Assembly (NCBI GenBank): GCA_963794615.1
Contig: CAWCEP010000005.1
Location: 1,196,506 to 1,260,505, forward strand
Reading direction: 5' to 3'
DNA length: 64,000 nucleotides
Origin: Chersky-840 sp963794615
Lineage (GTDB): Bacteria > Actinomycetota > Acidimicrobiia > Acidimicrobiales > UBA8190
Shown: piece by piece, positions 47,114 to 54,135 of the stretch
Numbering within the stretch: position 1 is the first letter of the stretch
Layout of the letters: the number at the start of each line of letters is the position of its first letter
Program-made: the position numbers and the translations under genes
The notes under the pieces: model-generated
Told to the model about the DNA's origin: nothing
What the model saw: the letters and a program-made list of their open reading frames with translations, nothing else
The model's database searches: none

Positions 47114-48763
47114 CTATGCGGGGAGTGGTGGGCCCGCCCCTCCGGGTCGGGCGACGTCGTCGCGGGGAGGGCCGTCGTGATCCTCGGGGTCGACCTCGAG
47201 GTGCTCCTCGGCGTCGGTGTCGGGGTCAACCGGGGCGCTCGGCTGGTAGGGATTGCCGAGGATGTGGCGGGCCATGTCGAAGATCGACGCCGAGTCGGCG
47301 TCGGCCTCGGTCACCACACCACCGAGCAGCGAGCGGTCGCGTCCGGTCACCTGCTCGATGACCGAGTCCCCCATGCGCTGCACGAGGTCGCCCATCTCGG
47401 CCCGCTCCTGACCCTTCGGGATCCGCAGCCAGCACATCACCACCGCCTGGACGAGCCCCGCGGCGGCCGGCCAGAGCCAGATGGTTCGGTAGTCGCCGGT
47501 GAGGTCGACCACCCAGGCGGCCAAGAAGGAGAAGGCCACCGCGAAGAGGCTGAAGGGCGCCACGAGCTTGCCGAGAAGCTCGGCCATCCCCCCCGAGCGC
47601 GGCAGGAGCTGCAGCAGCATGGGGGCCAACGCGATCACGAAGGCGGCGAAGAACGGCCCCCCCACGAAGGCCAGCACCACCGACTGCCAGATGTGGGTGG
47701 TCGTGAACTGCACGAGGGAGACCACCGTGCCCGCCACCGGCGTCGCCACGGCGATCTGCTTGCGCGTGAACAGGCGGCTCAGGCCGTAGCCGAGGGCGAG
47801 GCCGAGCATCACCACGGGCACGCCGCTCACCCACCCGGCGATGGTCTGCGCATTGGCGCCGGCGTGCTGGACCTTCTGGAAGTAGACGATGGCGAGGTAC
47901 CCCGTGGCGCTGAGCCCGGCCCAGAACACCAGGACGCCGGTGATGAGGACCTTGGCGTTGGGCACCTCGAGGACCTCGGCGACCTCGTCGCGCCAGGGGC
48001 GGGCCCGGGTCCGGCGTTCGCGCTCGGCGACCTCACGTGCCGCCGGCGACTCGCGCACCAGCAGGAGCACGACGACGGCGACGACCACCATGAACCCGCC
48101 CGCCTCCCGGAAGGCCAGGTTCCAGGTGGAGGGGTCATTCACCTTCCACGTGGCGATGACGGTGCCCTTGATCACCAGGCTGACGAGCACGCCGAGCACG
48201 CCGATCAGCGCGGCCGCCTTCACCGATCGGCTCTTGCCGAAGGTCTCGGGGATGGCGGCCACGTTGGTGAGCCCGAACACGACGCTGGCCGTCTTCGCGC
48301 ACACGATCAGCAGGACCAGGGGCCAGAACCCCCCCACGAGCGTGTACCCCCACGTGCACACCCCCATGATCAGCAGTCCGGCGGCCATGTACGGCGCCCG
48401 GCGACCGGCGGCCGATCTGGTGCGGTCGCTGGCGCGCCCCAGCAACGGGTAGGCGAGCCAGCCGATCAACCGGTTGGCCGTGAGGGCGAAGGTGATGGCC
48501 AACGCGCTCGACACCCGGGCCGAGACGAGCAGGGTGAGCAGGACCCCCGAGACCGCCAGGTTGGCCCGGGGCCCCACCAGGCCGAGGGTCAGGCCGATGA
48601 AGCTCCGCAGTCGCATGCGGTCGATCCCCGCGCCGGGGCTTGCGGCTTCGGTCTCCGGGGTCCCGGCGGCGGGCACCACGTCGGTCACCGGAAAGCCATC
48701 GGCAGCCCCGGGCCCTGCCACGAGCGAACGATCGCCCGATCCGGCCGCATCGGGACCATTCAT
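47114..48763 (-). CDS. MFS transporter
   Basis: Major facilitator of 549 residues with about 12 membrane segments. The characteristic loop between segments 2 and 3 reads PLLGRASDRTRSAAGRRAPY (GxxxDRxxxxxGRR form). That variant and the wide cytoplasmic loop with REVAERERRTRARPWRDEV point to the sugar/GPH-like branch of the family. The cytoplasmic C-terminal 90 residues are acidic and Pro-rich. Substrate is unknown. It follows the SDR/enoyl-CoA hydratase pair on the same strand. Confidence 0.85.
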   Translation of the reverse strand: MNGPDAAGSGDRSLVAGPGAADGFPVTDVVPAAGTPETEAASPGAGIDRMRLRSFIGLTLGLVGPRANLAVSGVLLTLLVSARVSSALAITFALTANRLIGWLAYPLLGRASDRTRSAAGRRAPYMAAGLLIMGVCTWGYTLVGGFWPLVLLIVCAKTASVVFGLTNVAAIPETFGKSRSVKAAALIGVLGVLVSLVIKGTVIATWKVNDPSTWNLAFREAGGFMVVVAVVVLLLVRESPAAREVAERERRTRARPWRDEVAEVLEVPNAKVLITGVLVFWAGLSATGYLAIVYFQKVQHAGANAQTIAGWVSGVPVVMLGLALGYGLSRLFTRKQIAVATPVAGTVVSLVQFTTTHIWQSVVLAFVGGPFFAAFVIALAPMLLQLLPRSGGMAELLGKLVAPFSLFAVAFSFLAAWVVDLTGDYRTIWLWPAAAGLVQAVVMCWLRIPKGQERAEMGDLVQRMGDSVIEQVTGRDRSLLGGVVTEADADSASIFDMARHILGNPYQPSAPVDPDTDAEEHLEVDPEDHDGPPRDDVARPGGAGPPLPA

Positions 48764-48839
48764 CAGAGCAAGCCTACGGGAGACCCCCCCATACCGGGGC
48801 TCGCCGTTCCGTCACGGGGCCACCCGCCGACGGCGGCGA

Positions 48840-49682
48840 TCAGGAGGGGCGCTCGGGGAGCACGGCCGCGATCTGGTCCCGCACGGGGACGAATTCGGGC
48901 ATCACGAAGTCCCGCCGCAGCCAGTTGGCACCGTCGACGACCAGGGTGTGGCCGGTGACGAAGGAGGCGTAGGGCGAGCACAGCCAGGTGGCCGCCCAGC
49001 CGAGCTCGTGGAGCCGTCCCAGGCGACCCGCCGGCGAGCGTCGGGCGTCGACGTCGTCGCCCTCGGTGCGCAGGGCCTTGAGGTCGGCCCGCATGTCCTC
49101 GTGGGGAAAGAGCCCAGGGGCCAGGGCGTTCACCCTTACCCCGCGGGGGGCCCATTCGACGGCCAGGGTCTTGGTCAGGTTGCCCACGCCGGCCTTGGCG
49201 GCGGCCGTGTGGGCCATGCCGGGACCACCCGTGAAGGACTGCGTGGCCAGGATGTTGCAGATCGCCCCGGCGTCGCCGGCCCGGCTCGCCCGTCGGAACA
49301 GCTCCTGGGAGCAGAAGAAGGTGCCGTCGAGCACGATCTGGGTCACTGCCCGCCAGCCGTTGGGGCTCAGGTCCTCGGCGGGGACGGGGAAGTTGGCGGC
49401 GGCGTTGTTGACGAGGACACGGGCCGGCCCCAGTGCGTCCTCGAGCTCGTCGAACGCGGTGGCGATGTCTTCGGCCCGTCGGATGTCGGCCCCGGCGTGG
49501 GCGGCCCGGCCCCCCACCGCTTCCACGGCGGCCACGCCCGCCTGGCGGTGGTCCTCGGCGCGCGACAGGATGCCGACCGCCGCGCCCAGGCGCGCGAACT
49601 CGACGGCGACGGCCTTGCCGAGACCGGTTCCTCCGCCCGTCACGATGACCGTCGTCCCCTCGAAGGTGTCCGGCGGCAACAT
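48840..49682 (-). CDS. SDR-family oxidoreductase, 2,4-dienoyl-CoA reductase-like
   Basis: A 280-residue short-chain dehydrogenase. The NADP-binding start is TVIVTGGGTGLGKAVAVEFARLG. The substrate segment is NNAAANFPVPAEDLSPNGW and the catalytic region ILATQSFTGGPGMAHTAAAKAGVGNL. The usual Tyr of YxxxK is Thr here, as in the 2,4-dienoyl-CoA reductase branch, where the Tyr is not conserved. PGLFPHEDM and VTGHTLVVDGANWLRRD complete the fold. ATG 49682 is chosen; an in-frame GTG at about 49720 is possible. Together with the hydratase upstream it suggests unsaturated fatty acyl-CoA breakdown. Confidence 0.82.
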   Translation of the reverse strand: MLPPDTFEGTTVIVTGGGTGLGKAVAVEFARLGAAVGILSRAEDHRQAGVAAVEAVGGRAAHAGADIRRAEDIATAFDELEDALGPARVLVNNAAANFPVPAEDLSPNGWRAVTQIVLDGTFFCSQELFRRASRAGDAGAICNILATQSFTGGPGMAHTAAAKAGVGNLTKTLAVEWAPRGVRVNALAPGLFPHEDMRADLKALRTEGDDVDARRSPAGRLGRLHELGWAATWLCSPYASFVTGHTLVVDGANWLRRDFVMPEFVPVRDQIAAVLPERPS

Positions 49683-49723
49683 CGCCTGCCCCGAGGGGGG
49701 CGGCTCGGGAAGGGGCACGTCGC

Positions 49724-50554
49724 TTACTTGCCCTCGAAGACGATGGGCTGCTTCTTGGCCTTGGCCGCGTACCCGGCGGGCATGTCGTCGGAGACGAACT
49801 CGATCGACGAGCTCATGGCGCCGAACCGCATGGCCTCGGTGAAGCCTCGGTAGACGAACCCGTCGACGGTGCGCTTGATGCTCTGCACCGCGAGGGGGGC
49901 GTTGGCGGCGATCTCCTCGGCGATCCCCATCGCCGTCGGGAGCAGGTCCTCGGTGGTGGTCACCTGTTGGACCACGCCGATGCGCTCGGCGGTCCGGGCG
50001 TCGAGGCGTCGCCCCGTGAAGGCGAGCAACTTGGCCCACCCCGCCCCGGCCTCGTGGGCCAAGCGAAGATCGCCTCCCGCGTCGATGCCGACACCCACCT
50101 GGGCTTCGGGCAGGGCGAACACGGCGTCCTCGGCGGCCACACGGATGTCGGACATGAGCACGAGCTCGAAACCGAATCCCAGGCAGTAGCCCTGGACGGC
50201 GGCGACGATGGGCTGGGGGAGCTCGGCGAACACCTTGAACCGCTCGTGGGCCCAACGGATGCCCTCGTAGTAGTTGCGCGCCTTCTCGGCCGGGGAGCGG
50301 CCCGTCACCCGGTCCTCGGGCATACCCAGGTCGATGCCGGCACAGAAGGCCCGGCCCTCACCCCGCAGCACGACGACACGCACCCGCTCGTCGAAGCGGA
50401 TCTGGTCGGCACGGGCCCCGAGCTGGCGGGTGGACTCCCAGCTCCAGGCGTTGAGCTTGTCGGGCCGGTTGAGCGTGAGCACGGCCACGTGCCCCTCGAC
50501 GGTCAGGTCGAGATGCCACTCGTCTTCGGCGACGACGGGCGAGGTCCTGAACAT
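49724..50554 (-). CDS. Enoyl-CoA hydratase/isomerase family protein
   Basis: Crotonase-fold enzyme of 276 residues. Oxyanion-hole and substrate segments are VAVLTLNRPDKLNAWSW, GEGRAFCAGIDLGM and VAAVQGYCLGFGFELVLMSDIRVA. Later blocks ALPEAQVGVGIDAGGDLRLAHEAG and ANAPLAVQSIKRTVD are typical. One glutamate expected at the active site is not clearly in place (GIDAGG where hydratases have a P-E/D pair), so isomerase or another crotonase activity is possible. ATG 50554 is preceded by GGAGAG. Divergent from the TetR regulator across its operator, so probably controlled by it. Confidence 0.85.
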   Translation of the reverse strand: MFRTSPVVAEDEWHLDLTVEGHVAVLTLNRPDKLNAWSWESTRQLGARADQIRFDERVRVVVLRGEGRAFCAGIDLGMPEDRVTGRSPAEKARNYYEGIRWAHERFKVFAELPQPIVAAVQGYCLGFGFELVLMSDIRVAAEDAVFALPEAQVGVGIDAGGDLRLAHEAGAGWAKLLAFTGRRLDARTAERIGVVQQVTTTEDLLPTAMGIAEEIAANAPLAVQSIKRTVDGFVYRGFTEAMRFGAMSSSIEFVSDDMPAGYAAKAKKQPIVFEGK

Positions 50555-50671
50555 GCTCTCTCCGATCCAGGGGGCAGCCGGGCCAGGAAGGCGCCGGACC
50601 GCCGCGTTCTTCGGCGCGTGAGTATCCCATGGGGCCCGGGACGGGTCCGGCGCCGTGGCCGCATCCTCGGG

Positions 50672-50697
50672 ACTTAGATAGGATCCACTATGTAACT
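50672..50697. promoter_or_regulatory. TetR-type operator (inverted repeat)
   Basis: Left arm ACTTAGATAG (50672-50681) and right arm CTATGTAACT (50688-50697) are inverted with 8 of 10 positions matching around the 6-base spacer GATCCA. It lies between the divergent enoyl-CoA hydratase and tetR genes and covers a TAACTT -10-like hexamer (50693-50698). Repression of both directions by the adjacent TetR protein is inferred. Confidence 0.6.
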
Positions 50698-50753
50698 TTG
50701 GGGCAGCGTCCATGCGTGGAGTGGTACGGCAGGGGCTAATCGGAAGGAGCCGG

Positions 50754-51425
50754 GTGTCACGGACCCAGGAGGAGCGCAAGGCCGACACCCGGGCCCGCCT
50801 GCTCGACGCGGCCGCCGGACTGTTCGCCGAGCGGGGCATCGACGCCGTGTCCGTCGACACCGTGGCCGACGCAGCGGGACGGACCTCGGGAGCGGTCTAC
50901 GCCCATTTCGGCTCGAAGCAGGGCTTGCTCATGGCCCTGCTCGACGAGTGGGCCCATTCTCTCCTCACTGTCATCGCTGCCGAGTTCGAATTGGCCGCCA
51001 CCGTCGAGGACCGGCTTCGGGCCGTGGCTGCCAATGTGGTGACCAACCCGAGCGACCAGACCCGCCGGCTCCTGCTCCTCGAGCGCGAGCTGTGGCTCCG
51101 TGCCACTCGCGACACCGAGGTGGCCGGGGCGATGCAGGCCCGGTCGCGCCAAGCCCACGACTGGTTGACCAAGGGCTTCGCGACATGGATCGACGATGGT
51201 CTCGTGGCTCCCATCGCACCACCCGACGTCTTGGCCACCGTGTTCCGTGCCCTCGTGATCGGCTTCGAGACCCAGCACCGCATCGACCCCGACAGCCTCG
51301 ACACCGATGTCGTCGCCGCCGCACTGGCGCTCGTGACCGGCGCGGCGCGGGAGGCCGATGGCACCACGCCCATGACCGTGCTCCACCGTTCCCAGTCATC
51401 AGAAGTTCTCCGAGCCCAGAAATAG
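50754..51425 (+). CDS. TetR/AcrR-family transcriptional regulator
   Basis: A 223-residue repressor. The helix-turn-helix domain spans RLLDAAAGLFAERGIDAVSVDTVADAAGRTSGAVYAHFGSKQGLL in successive pieces; the C-terminal ligand domain is helical with no recognisable ligand. GTG 50754 is preferred over ATG 50712 because AAGGAG lies 5-10 bases upstream and the protein then starts directly before the HTH (SRTQEERKADTR). It is divergent from the hydratase/SDR genes and upstream of a flavoenzyme, so an acyl-CoA-type ligand is plausible. The end of the gene lies in a 20-base tandem repeat. Confidence 0.9.
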   Translation: MSRTQEERKADTRARLLDAAAGLFAERGIDAVSVDTVADAAGRTSGAVYAHFGSKQGLLMALLDEWAHSLLTVIAAEFELAATVEDRLRAVAANVVTNPSDQTRRLLLLERELWLRATRDTEVAGAMQARSRQAHDWLTKGFATWIDDGLVAPIAPPDVLATVFRALVIGFETQHRIDPDSLDTDVVAAALALVTGAAREADGTTPMTVLHRSQSSEVLRAQK

Positions 51426-51443
51426 TTCTCAGAACCCAGAAAT
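51404..51443. repeat. Imperfect 20-bp tandem repeat
   Basis: agttctccgagcccagaaat (51404-51423) is followed directly by agttctcagaacccagaaat (51424-51443) and a partial ccagaaat (51444-51451). It covers the tetR stop codon and the leader of the next gene, just before its AAGGAG site. Confidence 0.75.
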
Positions 51444-51463
51444 CCAGAAATAAGGAGACAGCC

Positions 51464-52588
51464 GTGCACACCGAGATTTGCGACCGACTCGGCATCGAGT
51501 TCCCTATCTTCGCCTTCACCCACTGCCGCGACGTCGTCGCCGCGGTGTCCAACGCGGGCGGGATCGGGGTCCTCGGCGCCATCGGCTTCTCCCCCGAGGA
51601 GCTCGAGATCGAGCTCCAATGGCTCGACGAGCACGTCGGAGACAATCCCTACGGCGTCGACATCGTCATCCCCGGCAAGTACGAGGGCATGGGCGAGATG
51701 GACCCCGTGAAGCTCGAGGCCCAGCTGCAGTCCATGGTCCCCGACGACCATCGGCGCTTCGCCCGGCGCCTGCTCGCCGAGCACGGCGTGCCCGAGCCCG
51801 CCGAGGACCAGAAGCGCAGCGGGATGATGGGTTGGACCGAGGCGACGGGCAAGCCGCTCTTGGCGGCCGCGCTTCGCCACGACAAGGTCAAGCTCATCGC
51901 CAACGCCCTGGGCACCCCCCCGGCGGACGTGATCGCACAGGTGCAGGCCTCGGGCCGGCTCATCGGCGCGCTGGCCGGTTCGGTCAAGCACGCCATGAGC
52001 CACAAAGCGGCCGGCCTCGACTTCATCGTGTGCCAGGGCACCGAGGGGGGCGGCCACACCGGGGACGTGGGATCGCTCGTCCTGTGGCCCGAGGTGATCG
52101 ACGCCGTCTCCCCCCTGCCGGTCCTCGCCGCGGGCGGGGTGGGCAGCGGTCGGCAGATCGCGGCCGCGCTGGCCATGGGGGCCCAGGGGGTGTGGGGCGG
52201 CACCTTGTGGCTCACGGTGGAGGAAGCCAACACGTCGCCGGGGCAGATGAAGGCGTATCTTGCCGCCACGAGCCGGGACACGGTGCGGTCGAAGTCCTTC
52301 ACGGGCAAGCCGTGCCGCATGCTCAAGAACGACTGGACCGAGGCGTGGGAACGCCCCGACACGCCTGATCCCCTCCCCATGCCCCTTCAGATGATGGTGG
52401 CCATCGAGGCGGTGGGCGCCACGCATCGGTATCCCGAAGAAGCGAAGGACGTGGCCTTCAACCCGTGTGGCCAGGTCATCGGACGCGCCACCCGGGTGCG
52501 CAAGACACGCGACGTGATCTTCGACCTCGTCGAGGAGTACGCCGAAGCCGTCGAGCGCCTGTCGCAGACCGCCCGCGTCGAGGTCTGA
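51464..52588 (+). CDS. Nitronate monooxygenase-like (2-nitropropane dioxygenase family) flavoprotein
   Basis: FMN TIM-barrel enzyme of 374 residues. Visible family blocks are GIEFPIFAFTHCRDVVAAVSNAGGIGVLG, quoted in pieces, then GLDFIVCQGTEGGGHTGDVGSL (catalytic His region) and PVLAAGGVGSGRQIAAALAMGAQGVWGGT (phosphate-binding). Members oxidise alkyl nitronates or act as enoyl reductases in lipid pathways; the true substrate here is uncertain. The association with TetR, hydratase and dienoyl reductase favours a lipid role. GTG 51464 has AAGGAG 7 bases upstream, so the long ORF from 50948 is not the start. Confidence 0.88.
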   Translation: MHTEICDRLGIEFPIFAFTHCRDVVAAVSNAGGIGVLGAIGFSPEELEIELQWLDEHVGDNPYGVDIVIPGKYEGMGEMDPVKLEAQLQSMVPDDHRRFARRLLAEHGVPEPAEDQKRSGMMGWTEATGKPLLAAALRHDKVKLIANALGTPPADVIAQVQASGRLIGALAGSVKHAMSHKAAGLDFIVCQGTEGGGHTGDVGSLVLWPEVIDAVSPLPVLAAGGVGSGRQIAAALAMGAQGVWGGTLWLTVEEANTSPGQMKAYLAATSRDTVRSKSFTGKPCRMLKNDWTEAWERPDTPDPLPMPLQMMVAIEAVGATHRYPEEAKDVAFNPCGQVIGRATRVRKTRDVIFDLVEEYAEAVERLSQTARVEV

Positions 52589-52718
52589 CCGGGCCGGTCG
52601 TTCGGGGCAGCTCGAGCACATCGGTCGCCCGAGGTTTGGTCGCGCCCCAGGTCAGGGACACCAGCCGCAGCCACCACGGTCCGGCACGGAGTGCTCGAAT
52701 CGGCGCGAAGGTTTCGGT

Positions 52719-53147
52719 GTGGCCACCATCGGTCCGTCTGTCTCCGCCTCCCCCACGGGCCGGGCGCGAGCCGCCGCTCGCGTCGTGGTCCTGACGGTGG
52801 CTGTGACGATGGTGCTCGGGGGCTGTTCCCAAGCGGCCAGCATCCCCGCCACGGTCACAGGGCCGAGCTTTCCCTCCGTCGTGTCCAGCGTGCACTGTGC
52901 GGTGCAGAGCCGATCGGTCCTGGTGACGGGCACCCTGACCGGTGTGTCCACCGCGCCGGCCTACTCGGGAGTGGTGGCAACGGTCTATGGCGCCGGGAAG
53001 AAGCAAATCGGGTCGGCCGAGGGACCGGTCATCGTGCTGGACAATGGCCAGGCCGTGCCGATCTCGATGACGGTGGACGTCACCGGGACGCCCGCATCGT
53101 GCGTCGTGACGTGGGGAGCGGGACCACCACCACCGTCCCCGGGATGA
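52719..53147 (+). CDS. Putative lipoprotein
   Basis: A 142-residue protein with a basic N-terminus, hydrophobic core (VVVLTVAVTMVLGGCSQ) and lipobox LGGC at about residue 36, so it should be lipidated at that Cys and anchored outside the membrane. The mature part is a Thr/Val-rich beta-sheet protein with two further Cys (HCAVQS and ASCVVTW) that could form a disulphide. The end is Pro-rich. Function not recognised. The preceding 130 bases after the flavoenzyme hold no clear signal. Confidence 0.7.
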   Translation: MATIGPSVSASPTGRARAAARVVVLTVAVTMVLGGCSQAASIPATVTGPSFPSVVSSVHCAVQSRSVLVTGTLTGVSTAPAYSGVVATVYGAGKKQIGSAEGPVIVLDNGQAVPISMTVDVTGTPASCVVTWGAGPPPPSPG

Positions 53148-53276
53148 GCGCACCCGAGGCGCTCGCCGATCGTTCACGTTGCCGGCACAACATTCAAAGC
53201 TGGTCTTCAGTCAAGAAGGGGCCGTGACGATGCTCCGCTTCGATCCGAGATTCCGATCTTCCGGGGGACGTGCGCC

Positions 53277-53615
53277 GTGGAATTCGAGCAGAAGGCGCAC
53301 GTCGTCCTCGACGTCCCACCCCCGGCGAGGACCGCTCGAATTCTGACCCAGACGTTCGGATGGACGATCCACTACCAGTGGCTGGTCGACAACACCGAAG
53401 GCCACATCGAGATTCGGCGCATCGACTCGGAATCACTTCGCTCCGATCAGGTCGACCCGTCCGACGCCGCCGCCGTTGCCTCCCACGTCGAAAGTCGGAT
53501 GCACACCGAAGGCTACGACTTCACCCGTAGCCCGACCGAGGACCTGCCGGTGGTCGCGAGCTGGGCCATTGCGCCTCGTGGATCCGGCCCACACCCCACC
53601 CGTGCAAGCCCATGA
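53277..53615 (+). CDS. Hypothetical protein
   Basis: A 112-residue soluble protein that I do not recognise. The sequence starts EFEQKAHVVLDVPPPARTAR and has a mixed alpha/beta pattern, FGWTIHYQWLVDNTEGHIEI and VESRMHTEGYDFT. GTG 53277 is the only good start and has a weak GGGGG upstream. Its stop overlaps the next gene (ATGA), so the two form a small operon just before the rifampicin phosphotransferase. Codon use looks slightly less GC-biased than the housekeeping block. Confidence 0.55.
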   Translation: MEFEQKAHVVLDVPPPARTARILTQTFGWTIHYQWLVDNTEGHIEIRRIDSESLRSDQVDPSDAAAVASHVESRMHTEGYDFTRSPTEDLPVVASWAIAPRGSGPHPTRASP

Positions 53616-53950
53616 CGAACGAAGGCCACCCGGCGCGCCATTCCCGATGGCCGTTCGCGGCGGCGGGCCGACGACACGAAGAGGTTCGGACCGCGGCCCA
53701 CGTCGAGGACGCATTCGCCGCTGCCATTCATGAGAACGAGCATCGCGACGTCGCGGCGATATTCGAGCATGTCATCGGTGCCGTCGACAAGGTTATCGAG
53801 GCGGTGTGGGAATCCACCGGGTTCGACCGGACCCGCGTCGTTGCGGGTGGGTCGCTGTCGGAGCACCATCGGAGGATGGTCACCGATCTGCTGGGCGCTC
53901 AGCGCCGGTTGGACCAAATACGCAAGGCAGAGGTGGGCAGCGGTCCCTAG
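53612..53950 (+). CDS. Hypothetical protein
   Basis: A 112-residue, mostly helical protein, coupled to the preceding gene by ATGA. A basic N-terminus (HPARHSRWPFAAAGRRHEEV) is followed by amphipathic helices (AAIFEHVIGAVDKVIEAVWES, LSEHHRRMVTDLLGAQRRL). No signal peptide or membrane segment is seen, and no family is recognised. About 130 bases separate its stop from the RAE of the rifampicin phosphotransferase gene. Confidence 0.55.
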   Translation: MTNEGHPARHSRWPFAAAGRRHEEVRTAAHVEDAFAAAIHENEHRDVAAIFEHVIGAVDKVIEAVWESTGFDRTRVVAGGSLSEHHRRMVTDLLGAQRRLDQIRKAEVGSGP

Positions 53951-54081
53951 CTGATGTCGTCGGGAAGGCTGACGCTATCGAGCGTCCGCGGCTGGCGCGA
54001 CGCAGCAATCGGAGTCCCGGGTGGTGTGGCGTCGAGAAACCGATCCATTCTCTTCGCCATTATCAAGATACACCAGGGTAG

Positions 54082-54100
54082 GGGGCTTGTGGCAAGGACC
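54082..54100. promoter_or_regulatory. Rifampin-associated element (RAE)
   Basis: GGGGCTTGTGGCAAGGACC matches the published 19-base RAE palindrome GGGGCTTGCGGCAAGGCCC (from memory) at 17 of 19 positions. RAEs lie upstream of rifamycin-inactivating genes in actinobacteria and are tied to rifampin-induced expression. This copy is 35 bases before the rph start codon, the expected placement. Confidence 0.8.
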
Positions 54101-54135
54101 CTGGGCGTGCTGACAATGCGGGCTCGAGGGGGTGG

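Noticed and set aside
47063..48958. A 631-codon plus-strand ORF rich in His and Gly
   Set aside because: Antisense of the MFS transporter; no domain pattern.
53954..54135. Small ORFs overlapping the RAE on both strands
   Set aside because: No ribosome site, no motif, and they would cross the rph regulatory region.
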